The notes under the pieces: generated by a model | Databases searched by the model: none | What the model was told of the DNA's origin: nothing | Seen by the model: only the letters and a program-made list of their open reading frames with translations | In this document: positions 1 to 6,577 of the stretch, one piece after another | How positions within the stretch are numbered: position 1 is the stretch's first letter | How the letters are laid out: each line of letters starts with the position of its first letter | NCBI GenBank assembly: GCA_043735935.1 | Contig: JAYTDO010000127.1 | Location: 1-10,313 of the forward strand | Length of the DNA: 10,313 bases | Direction: 5' to 3' | From: JANLQB01 sp043735935 | Lineage (GTDB): Bacteria; Verrucomicrobiota; Verrucomicrobiia; Chthoniobacterales; Chthoniobacteraceae | Program-made: the position numbers and the translations under genes

Positions 1-1
1 C

Positions 2-64
2 CGGATCGGCATCACAGTAATCGCGAAGTTGTATTTCCATTACAAGCGATCGGTCCGCTATTGA
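2..64 (+). CDS. Possible C-terminal end of an upstream gene (partial)
   Basis: The second forward frame is open from the window edge to a TGA at 62-64. It would encode about 20 residues, RIGITVIAKLYFHYKRSVRY, a hydrophobic stretch followed by a basic tail, as at the end of a membrane protein. Its third codon positions are more GC-rich than those of the first frame, which is also open and ends in TGA at 79-81, directly before the next ATG. The fragment is too short to identify, and the choice between the two frames is uncertain. If it is real, the gene would run into the ABC importer operon with a 17 bp gap. Confidence 0.25.
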   Translation, partial: RIGITVIAKLYFHYKRSVRY

Positions 65-81
65 TTCCCCACAACCTCTGA

Positions 82-1134
82 ATGTCTCTTCGTAAAACAC
101 TGCTCAACGCTTCCGCCGCATGGCTCATCGCCATCACGGTGCTGCACGGAAAGCTGAACCTGGACTGGTTCGCGCCCGCACGATCGGGCGGGGAGACAGA
201 GACGAAATTCGGCGTCGGATTCCTCCCGGTGACGTGCCATCTCACGTGCCCCGTCACCGATTTCATTAACAAGAACACCGAAGGCCGGAGCTTCTTCCAG
301 CCGATGCGTTTCAACGGCTGGCCGGAGCTGAAGGAGATGTTCATCGGGCGTGCGGCCGACATGCCTGCTTCCTTCATCCTCGCGCCGATGGCCATCGCGT
401 TGCGCGAGCAGGGAGTGAAAATTAAAGTCGTCTATCTCGGCCACCGCGACGGTTCGGCGGTCATGGTCCACAAGGACTCGAAGATTTTCCAAACCACCGA
501 TCTCCGCGGCAAAACCATCGCCGTGCCCGGCCGCTACGCGAACCAACGCCTCATCATTTTCCGCGAGCTGAAAAAGGCCGGTATGACGCTCGACGACGTG
601 AAGATGGTGGAGATGCCGCCGCCGGACATTCCCGCCGCGCTGCTCGCGCACGCGGTCGATGCGATCACCTCGGGCGAGCCGTTCATGGGGCAGACGGAGC
701 TCGACGGCTACGGGCGCGCGCTGTGGCAGGCCAAGGACGTGTGGCCCGGCTTCATCTCGTGCGTGCTCGCCGTGCATGAGGATGCGATCCGCGATCACCG
801 CGCGGAGATTCAGCGGCTCGTGAATGGGATCGCTGCGAGCGGCAAATGGATCGACCAAAGCATGGCGCACCGCATGGATGCCGCGCAGTTCGTCGCGAAA
901 AACTACTACAACCAGAATCCGCGCCTGCTCAGCTACGTGCTCAGCAAACCGCCCGACCGCGTGACCTACAGCCGGCTCGCGCCGCTCAAGGCCGACTTCG
1001 AGGAGATCGAGCGACTTGCCAAAGAAACGGGCATCCTCACTGGCACCGCGCATTTCGAGGATTACGTCGACGATTCCTTCGCGCCGGAGCCCGCAGCCGT
1101 GCAGCCGCAAGCATTCGAGGTGACTGCCAAATGA
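82..1134 (+). CDS. NitT/TauT-type (NrtA/CmpA-like) ABC transporter substrate-binding protein
   Basis: This 350-residue protein is the extracytoplasmic substrate-capturing part of an ABC importer. The N-terminus has a basic start and a hydrophobic segment (residues about 11-22) without a clear AxA or lipobox site, so it may stay membrane-anchored. Residues 89-110 (GRAADMPASFILAPMAIAL) resemble the nitrate/bicarbonate binders NrtA and CmpA. DLRGKTIAVPG at 140-150 and the stretch around DAITSGEPF at 193-201 are typical of the periplasmic binding fold of the NMT1/TauA superfamily. The ATG at 82 is the first start, because an in-frame TGA lies at 79-81; no Shine-Dalgarno sequence is seen. The last bases overlap the permease start (ATGA at 1131-1134), which indicates translational coupling. 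A CHLTC motif at residues 52-56 is unusual. The substrate cannot be read from sequence; nitrate, cyanate, sulfonate or an organic acid are candidates. Confidence 0.88.
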   Translation: MSLRKTLLNASAAWLIAITVLHGKLNLDWFAPARSGGETETKFGVGFLPVTCHLTCPVTDFINKNTEGRSFFQPMRFNGWPELKEMFIGRAADMPASFILAPMAIALREQGVKIKVVYLGHRDGSAVMVHKDSKIFQTTDLRGKTIAVPGRYANQRLIIFRELKKAGMTLDDVKMVEMPPPDIPAALLAHAVDAITSGEPFMGQTELDGYGRALWQAKDVWPGFISCVLAVHEDAIRDHRAEIQRLVNGIAASGKWIDQSMAHRMDAAQFVAKNYYNQNPRLLSYVLSKPPDRVTYSRLAPLKADFEEIERLAKETGILTGTAHFEDYVDDSFAPEPAAVQPQAFEVTAK

Positions 1135-1925
1135 GCGACCTTGTCTCCAACTCACGCGGCCCTTCATCGCGCGCATCCACGATCCTGCCGCCCCTCGCGA
1201 TGGGAGCCCTTTTTCTCGCAGCGTGGCATCTCGCGGTGAAGTTTTCCGGCAGCGATATTTTTCCCACGCCGCTTGAGGTCGCCCGCGGACTCGGCGAGTT
1301 GGCGCGCCAGGGGTTGCTGCTGAAATACATCGTCGCCTCGCTCTTCCGCGTGAGCTGGGGATTCGCGCTCGCGGTGCTGGTCGGCGTGCCGCTCGGGCTG
1401 CTGCTCGGCTGGTTCGCGCCCTTGTTTTCGGCGCTGAATCCATTCATCCAAATCCTCCGCCCGATCTCCCCGATCGCGTGGATTCCCGTGGCGATCCTTT
1501 GGTTCGGCGTGAAAGATACCGCGCCGGTCTTTCTCATTTTTCTCGCCAGCGTTTTCCCCATCGCCGTCTCGGCCACGGCCGCGGTTCAAAACATGCAGCC
1601 TGTCTATCTCCGCGCAGCGCAGAACTTCGGCCTCTCGAAATGGCAGCTCTTTCGCCGCGTCATTTTCCCTTCGTGCCTGCCCCAGATCATCACCGGCCTT
1701 CGGATCGCGCTCGGCATCGCGTGGCTGGTCGTCGTCGCCGCGGAGATGATCGCAGTGAACAGCGGTCTTGGTTACCTCATCATCGACGCGCGCAATGCCG
1801 GCAAACGCTACGATCTCGTCGTCGCCGGCATGGTCATGATCGGCCTCATCGGGCTGCTGCTCGACCTCGTGATCCGGCGCCTCGAACGCTTCGACGAAGT
1901 CCGCTGGGGTTATGCGAATCGCTAA
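1131..1925 (+). CDS. ABC transporter permease, NitT/TauT family
   Basis: A 264-residue inner-membrane permease of the SsuC/TauC/NrtB type. Hydrophobic segments lie at about residues 18-36, 72-95, 113-125, 129-150, 188-207 and 228-248, matching the usual six helices. The cytoplasmic EAA loop, which contacts the ATPase, is visible at about 161-185 (RAAQNFGLSKWQLFRRVIFP), with the expected glycine and the final Pro. The frame is open further upstream to 846, but that part overlaps the binding-protein gene in another frame. The ATG at 1131, overlapping the upstream stop as ATGA, gives the normal family length and is preferred. The stop TAA (1923-1925) directly abuts the ATPase ATG. It acts as a dimer with the ATPase of the next gene. 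Confidence 0.93.
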   Translation: MSDLVSNSRGPSSRASTILPPLAMGALFLAAWHLAVKFSGSDIFPTPLEVARGLGELARQGLLLKYIVASLFRVSWGFALAVLVGVPLGLLLGWFAPLFSALNPFIQILRPISPIAWIPVAILWFGVKDTAPVFLIFLASVFPIAVSATAAVQNMQPVYLRAAQNFGLSKWQLFRRVIFPSCLPQIITGLRIALGIAWLVVVAAEMIAVNSGLGYLIIDARNAGKRYDLVVAGMVMIGLIGLLLDLVIRRLERFDEVRWGYANR

Positions 1926-2699
1926 ATGAATCCCGTCGTTTCCATTCGCGATCTTTGGATGAGCTTTCCCGGCAAAAGCGCCGGGCAGCCGGTCCACGTG
2001 CTCGAACGCATCGACCTCCATGTCGCGGCGGGCGAGTTCGTCTGCATCGTCGGCCCGAGCGGCTGCGGAAAATCGACGCTTCTCAACATCATCGGCGGGT
2101 TCCTCCGTCAGTCCCGCGGTGAAGCGCTCGTCGAGGGCGCGCCCGTCACGGGTCCTGATTCGCGGCGTATTTTCGTCTTTCAGGAAAATGGCGTCTTTCC
2201 GTGGCTCACCGTCCGCGAGAACATCGGCTTCGGCCTCGGCCAGAAGAGCCCCGAAGAACGCGCCGAGACGGTCGCGCATTACACGGAAATGGTCGGCCTG
2301 GCGGGGTTCGAGTCCGCTTACCCGAGCGAGCTCTCCGGCGGTATGCGCCAGCGCGTCGAGATCGCCCGCGCACTCGCCGCCAATCCGGACATCATCTACA
2401 TGGACGAACCGTTCGGCGCGCTCGACTTCATCACCCGGCTGAAGATGCGCAGCGACCTCACGCGCATCTGGCAGGCCGAGAAAAAGACGATCCTCTTCGT
2501 CACGCACGACATCGAGGAAGCCGTCCAGCTCGCCGACCGGGTGCTCGTGATGAGCAACCGTCCCGCGACGATTCAGGAGGACGTCGCGATCGATCTTCCG
2601 CGCCCGCGGGATCTCGATTCCCCGGCCTACCTCGAGCGCCGCGATCACATCTTCCGCGCCATGGGCATGAGTGTCCGTATCGGCGAAACCGCTGCCTGA
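1926..2699 (+). CDS. ABC transporter ATP-binding protein, NitT/TauT family
   Basis: A 257-residue cytoplasmic nucleotide-binding subunit that powers the importer. All the catalytic elements are present: Walker A GPSGCGKST at residues 43-51, the Q-loop glutamine at 86 (FQENGVFPWLTV), signature LSGGMRQR at 136-143, Walker B IIYMDE at 156-161 with the D-loop ALD at 165-167, and the switch histidine in VTHDIEEA at 192-199. The FPW after the Q-loop and the THDIEEAV stretch are characteristic of the SsuB/TauB/NrtD subgroup. Its ATG follows the permease stop with no gap, and the flavoenzyme starts 10 bp after its stop. Expression as one polycistronic message is therefore very likely. The protein has no extra C-terminal domain. 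Confidence 0.95.
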   Translation: MNPVVSIRDLWMSFPGKSAGQPVHVLERIDLHVAAGEFVCIVGPSGCGKSTLLNIIGGFLRQSRGEALVEGAPVTGPDSRRIFVFQENGVFPWLTVRENIGFGLGQKSPEERAETVAHYTEMVGLAGFESAYPSELSGGMRQRVEIARALAANPDIIYMDEPFGALDFITRLKMRSDLTRIWQAEKKTILFVTHDIEEAVQLADRVLVMSNRPATIQEDVAIDLPRPRDLDSPAYLERRDHIFRAMGMSVRIGETAA

Positions 2700-2709
2700 T
2701 TCCACCAAT

Positions 2710-3990
2710 ATGAACTCTCCGACTACGTGCGACGTCCTCATCATCGGCGGCGGCCCCGCGGGCTCCAGCGCCGCGGCTGTGCTCGCTGAGTACGGCCACC
2801 GCGTCGTCATCCTCGAGCGCGAACGTTTCCCGCGCTACCACATCGGCGAATCGCTCATTCCATTCACGTACGGACCGCTCGAGCGCATCGGCATGATCCC
2901 GAAGATGAAGGCGTCGCATTTCGTGAAAAAGTTCAGCGTCGCGTTCATCCAGCCGGACGGGCGGGCGTCGCAACCGTTTTACTTTTTCACCCGGTACGAC
3001 CGCGAAACGATCGCGCAGAGCTGGCAGGTCGTGCGGTCGGAGTTCGACCTAATGCTGCTCGATAATGCGCGCGAAAAAGGCGCGGTGGTTCACGAGGAGA
3101 CGACCGTCACGGAATTGCTCAAGCAAGACGGCCGCGTCATCGGAGCGCGGGCGCTGGGCTCCGACGGCACCCCGGTCGAATACCACGCGCGCATCGTCCT
3201 CGACTGCACGGGCCGCGAGGCATTCACCGCCGCGCGCCACGGCTGGCGGACGCGCGATCCTTTTCTAAACAAAGTCTCCGTCTGGACCTACTACCGCGGC
3301 TCGACCCGCGCCACGGGGATCGACGAAGGCACCACGACCGTCGCGTTCGTCCCCGACAAAGGCTGGTTCTGGCACATCCCGCAGCATGACGACATGGTCA
3401 GCGTCGGCATCGTCGCCGACGGGAAGTACCTCACGCGCGAAGGCGTCCGCGATCCGCGGGCCATCTTCGATCGGGAGGTGGAGCAAAATCTCTGGATCAA
3501 GGAACGCCTAGCGACCGGAACCTGCACCGGCCAGTATTTCATCACCGGCGAGTTTTCCCACCACGCGCGCCACTGCTCCGCGCCCGGCCTCGTCCTGGTC
3601 GGCGATGCGTTCGCCTTTCTCGATCCCGTCTTCAGCAGCGGGGTCATGCTCGCGCTAAAAAGCGGCGTGCTCGCTGCCGAGACGGTTCATACCGGCATCC
3701 TCAGCGGCGACCTTTCTCCCGGGCATTTCGCCGAATACGGAGCCTCGATCCGGCAGGGAGTCGAAAACATGCGCAAGCTCGTCTACGCCTTTTACAATCC
3801 CAACTTCTCGTTCAAGGACGTGATCAAACGTTACCCCGACGCCGCGGACGAACTCACCGACTGCCTCTCCGGCGATGTGAACAAGGACTTCACTCGCCTC
3901 TGGGATCGGTTCCGGGAATTCGTTCCGCTCCCCGACGACCTGCCCTACGGCGTCCCGCTGGAAACCGCCTGCGAAGCGTCCATGGAGTGA
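2710..3990 (+). CDS. FAD-dependent halogenase-like oxidoreductase (flavin halogenase/monooxygenase superfamily)
   Basis: A 426-residue flavoenzyme. The N-terminal FAD-binding Rossmann motif is at residues 9-20 (VLIIGGGPAGSS). It is followed by RFPRYHIGESLIP at 39-51, a signature of FAD-dependent halogenases of the CmlS/PltA type and close relatives. FVKKFSVAF at 71-79 aligns by motif with the region carrying the catalytic halogenase lysine (best candidate K74). GWFWHIP at 218-224 fits the WxWxIP halogenase motif, and VGDAFAFLDPVFSSGV at 297-312 is the second FAD-contact region. The ATG at 2671 lies inside the ATPase gene and adds 13 unconserved residues, so 2710 is preferred. The enzyme would need a separate flavin reductase, which is not in the window. 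The tight spacing to the importer implies a joint task. Some relatives with the same motifs may be plain oxidases or reductases, so halogenation is inferred. The 3' end may be frameshifted (see 3987-4085). Confidence 0.85.
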   Translation: MNSPTTCDVLIIGGGPAGSSAAAVLAEYGHRVVILERERFPRYHIGESLIPFTYGPLERIGMIPKMKASHFVKKFSVAFIQPDGRASQPFYFFTRYDRETIAQSWQVVRSEFDLMLLDNAREKGAVVHEETTVTELLKQDGRVIGARALGSDGTPVEYHARIVLDCTGREAFTAARHGWRTRDPFLNKVSVWTYYRGSTRATGIDEGTTTVAFVPDKGWFWHIPQHDDMVSVGIVADGKYLTREGVRDPRAIFDREVEQNLWIKERLATGTCTGQYFITGEFSHHARHCSAPGLVLVGDAFAFLDPVFSSGVMLALKSGVLAAETVHTGILSGDLSPGHFAEYGASIRQGVENMRKLVYAFYNPNFSFKDVIKRYPDAADELTDCLSGDVNKDFTRLWDRFREFVPLPDDLPYGVPLETACEASME

Positions 3991-4085
3991 CGCCAGCGCA
4001 GGCGGCTCCGAAGATGTTCGCCGCCGTTTACAACCGACAGCTCCTCGGATTCGACGCTTTCAAAGGCGCCGCCGAACACCGCTGA
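3987..4085 (+). other. Possible frameshifted C-terminal tail of the flavoenzyme, or a tiny ORF
   Basis: Directly past the flavoenzyme stop (TGA at 3988-3990) another frame reads 32 protein-like codons to a TGA at 4083-4085. It includes an ATG at 4014 that would give MFAAVYNRQLLGFDAFKGAA and three more residues. Composition and third-position GC resemble the genes around it. Adding one G in the GAGTGA at the flavoenzyme stop would join the frames and extend that protein by about 32 residues. This could be a real frameshift, a sequencing error or a decayed C-terminus. It could also be chance in a short convergent gap. I do not recall a matching family tail with certainty. Confidence 0.3.
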
Positions 4086-4156
4086 CGCCCTACGCCGCAA
4101 TCCCGCGCCCATTCCCGGCGAGTGGGTGGAGATATGAAAACGCCGGCTCTGCGCGC

Positions 4157-6577
4157 CTACTTTTCGCCTTTGAGAAAGGCGAGCAGGTCGGCGAGATCCT
4201 CCAGCGACATGGCGGCATCAAGGCCCGGCGGCATCAGTGAGCCGGGCAGCGCGACTAGCGATTTTACGTTCGAGCGGAGCACGGTCTCCTCGGTCCCGCC
4301 CGGCTGGCGGAGGGTGACGCTCACAGGTGTCTCCGATGCGAGGATGCCCGCGAAAGCCCGTCCATCCTTGGTCTCGCAGGCATAGGCGGCGAACGCTGGG
4401 GCGATCTCCGCGTCGGGCACGACGATGTGGAAAAGGATGATCTCCTTGGGCTGATTGCGTATATCGAAGAGGTCGGGACCGACGGCATTGCCCTCGCGTT
4501 CGAGCCGGTGGCAGGTGGCGCAAAGCGTCTTGAAAACCTCGCGCCCATGCGTCGCATTCGCCTTCAGCGTGAGCGACCCCTTCGCCGCCTCCAACGCCTT
4601 CTGCCGGTCGTCCGGCGTCGCCACCGCGAAGAGCTTCTCCGCGCGCTCGCGGATCACCGCGTCCTTGTGCTTGAGGAGGATCGCGCGCCGCTGCGGATTC
4701 AGTCCTCTGGCTGGCACCGCGCCCGATTCGATCGCCGCGAGCACGCCGCGCAGACACACCTCACGTGAGATCAGCGCGCCGAGGATCGCCTCACGAAGCG
4801 GCGGGCCGTGCGCCTGCCATTCGCCCGGCGCGAGCAGCAGCGCGGTTGCGCGCTCAGGGTCGAGCGCCACAAGGCTCGCGGCTGCGGCAGAGCGAAGGGA
4901 ATCGTCGGCAGCAGACGCCAGCGCGAGACGCAGCGGCTCGGACGCTTTTTCCCAAGTGCCGCGCGCGAGCAACTGCGCGAAGACGACTCTCTGCTCCGGC
5001 GTAGCCGCAGCATCGGCGACCGCCGCGGTCGCGAACCCGAGCGCGCGTTGCGCGACCTCGCCACCGTCCACATCGCGCAAGTCCAGCAGCGAGCGCGCGA
5101 CCAGCGCGGCATCCGCCCGCGGCTCCAGCGCGCGAAAAAATTCTGCCTCCCGTCCGTCGATCCCGCTCAACACCGCCGCACGCATCCAGCGATCTCCCGT
5201 GCTCGCTGCAGCGATCTTCGCCAGCGATTCGATCGCGTCGCTCGTCTTCACGTCGCCGAGCGAAATCACCGCGCTGAGTTGATTGTTCGGGATTGCTGCG
5301 ACGGAGGTCGCCGACGTGCCTGGCGTCTTTTCCTCCGCTCGAACGCGCCAGATGCGCCCCATCGCTCTACCGCTCTCGAAATCCGTCCGCTTTCGCACTT
5401 CCTCCGGCAGATAGTCGGGATGCTCGATCGTTTTCCGATACATATCGGCGAGGTAGAGAGCGCCATCCGGCCCGCTGGCGAGGAAGACGGGCCGGAACCA
5501 GTCGTCGCGCGATGCGAGGAACTCGCGGTCGGCGAGCAGCGGCTCCGCAGCGAAGGTCGCGCCGCGCGGCGTGAGCTTGTCCACATGGACGAGGTTCGCC
5601 GTGGGATCACACGCAAACGCGCAGCCGCGAAACCGCTCCGGCAGCGCGCCGCCCCGCCAGATATGAATGCCGCAGGCCGCACTGAAGCTGCCCGCGTGCG
5701 AGTCGGCAGTCGTGATGTTTCGGCTGATGGGGAAGAGCCGGACTCCGTCGCCCCCGCCGCGTAGGCCCGTCTTCACCGTGCGTTCGGAGCAGTCCTGCAC
5801 GGTGTCGCTGAAAGCGAGGTGCGGATTGCGCGCGAGCGACTTCGAGGAAAGGACGACGTGCTGCACCGGGAGGCGGTTCATGCAAATGAAGCGGCGTCCG
5901 GCTTCATCGAACGACATGCCGTATTGCGAGCGACCATCGGCGTTTTCGACCTCCAGCGTGTCGGGGTTGAAACGCACGTCGCCCGTCATTTTCAACGCAG
6001 GCCGCCCGGCGTGCTCGGGGCAGGTGATCGCGCCGCCGCTGAGACCCGCCGCGAGCCAGATCCATCCATCGGGGCCGAGCGTTGGTGCGTTCACGCGGAG
6101 CTGGGTGCTGCCATTCGTGTCGAAGCCGGTGAGCAGCATGCGTCGTTCGTCGGCGCGACCGTCGCCGTCGGTGTCGCGGAGGAAAAGCACATCCGGCGCG
6201 CACGTCACGATCACGCCGCCGCGCCATGGGAGGACGCCATTTGGGAATGTAAGTCCCTCGGCGAAGGTCGTGCGCTGGTCCATGATGCCGTCGCCGTCAG
6301 TATCGGTGAGCAGGGCGATGCGGCCTTGCGGCGGGGCGGTCGTGCTCGGGTAGCCGCGATTTTCAGCGACGAAGAGGCGGCCCTTTTCATCGAAGGCCAT
6401 CGCACATGGCGACTCGATCAGCGGCTCAGCAGCGACGAGTTCGATGTGCAGCTCCGGGGTGGCGAGCAGGAAAGATTTCAGAGCATCGGCGGGCGAAAGC
6501 TGTGCGTGAGCAGCGGGCAGCAGCAGCGCATAAGCGATGCACGCGGCCCGCCACCTCCCTCCCCGTATCGCGCTCAT
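4157..6577 (-). CDS. PVC-type membrane-bound dehydrogenase with beta-propeller, HEAT-like region and C-terminal c-type haem domain
   Basis: An exported 806-residue protein. A signal peptide (basic start, hydrophobic core at about 11-20, likely cut after PAAHA at residue 25) precedes a beta-propeller of the type annotated as putative membrane-bound dehydrogenase in Pirellula and Verrucomicrobium (about residues 40-400). That part carries two DTDGDG calcium-type loops at 92-97 and 135-140. A middle alanine- and leucine-rich region (about 430-660) looks like HEAT repeats. The C-terminal putative haem-binding domain has CATCH at 686-690 and SLMPPG near 780, whose methionine is a likely distal haem ligand. 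An ATG 51 bases upstream is in frame, but the ATG at 6577 overlaps the upstream stop as ATGA and puts the signal peptide at the N-terminus, so it is preferred. The protein likely oxidises a carbohydrate or alcohol outside the cytoplasm and passes electrons to the haem; the substrate is unknown. Confidence 0.92.
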   Translation of the reverse strand: MSAIRGGRWRAACIAYALLLPAAHAQLSPADALKSFLLATPELHIELVAAEPLIESPCAMAFDEKGRLFVAENRGYPSTTAPPQGRIALLTDTDGDGIMDQRTTFAEGLTFPNGVLPWRGGVIVTCAPDVLFLRDTDGDGRADERRMLLTGFDTNGSTQLRVNAPTLGPDGWIWLAAGLSGGAITCPEHAGRPALKMTGDVRFNPDTLEVENADGRSQYGMSFDEAGRRFICMNRLPVQHVVLSSKSLARNPHLAFSDTVQDCSERTVKTGLRGGGDGVRLFPISRNITTADSHAGSFSAACGIHIWRGGALPERFRGCAFACDPTANLVHVDKLTPRGATFAAEPLLADREFLASRDDWFRPVFLASGPDGALYLADMYRKTIEHPDYLPEEVRKRTDFESGRAMGRIWRVRAEEKTPGTSATSVAAIPNNQLSAVISLGDVKTSDAIESLAKIAAASTGDRWMRAAVLSGIDGREAEFFRALEPRADAALVARSLLDLRDVDGGEVAQRALGFATAAVADAAATPEQRVVFAQLLARGTWEKASEPLRLALASAADDSLRSAAAASLVALDPERATALLLAPGEWQAHGPPLREAILGALISREVCLRGVLAAIESGAVPARGLNPQRRAILLKHKDAVIRERAEKLFAVATPDDRQKALEAAKGSLTLKANATHGREVFKTLCATCHRLEREGNAVGPDLFDIRNQPKEIILFHIVVPDAEIAPAFAAYACETKDGRAFAGILASETPVSVTLRQPGGTEETVLRSNVKSLVALPGSLMPPGLDAAMSLEDLADLLAFLKGEK

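Noticed and set aside
58..1443. Long minus-strand open frame of 461 codons opposite the binding protein and permease genes
   Set aside because: It is rich in Arg, Ala and His and has no recognisable domain. It lies antisense to two clear genes, as often occurs in GC-rich DNA.
2671..2709. Earlier in-frame ATG for the flavoenzyme
   Set aside because: It lies within the ATPase gene and adds unconserved residues before the FAD motif. The ATG at 2710 gives the usual short N-terminus.
1164..2810. Minus-strand open frame of 548 codons opposite the permease and ATPase genes
   Set aside because: Low-complexity, charged translation with no family motif; a shadow of high third-position GC in the plus-strand genes.
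3965..4005. Nine-base perfect inverted repeat ccgcctgcg / cgcaggcgg around the flavoenzyme stop
   Set aside because: The loop is 23 bases, there is no T-run after it, and it begins inside the coding region, so it is not a convincing terminator.
4122..5764. Several plus-strand open frames opposite the haem dehydrogenase
   Set aside because: They are Arg/Ser/Ala-rich with no motifs, while the minus strand shows clear propeller and CATCH haem signatures.
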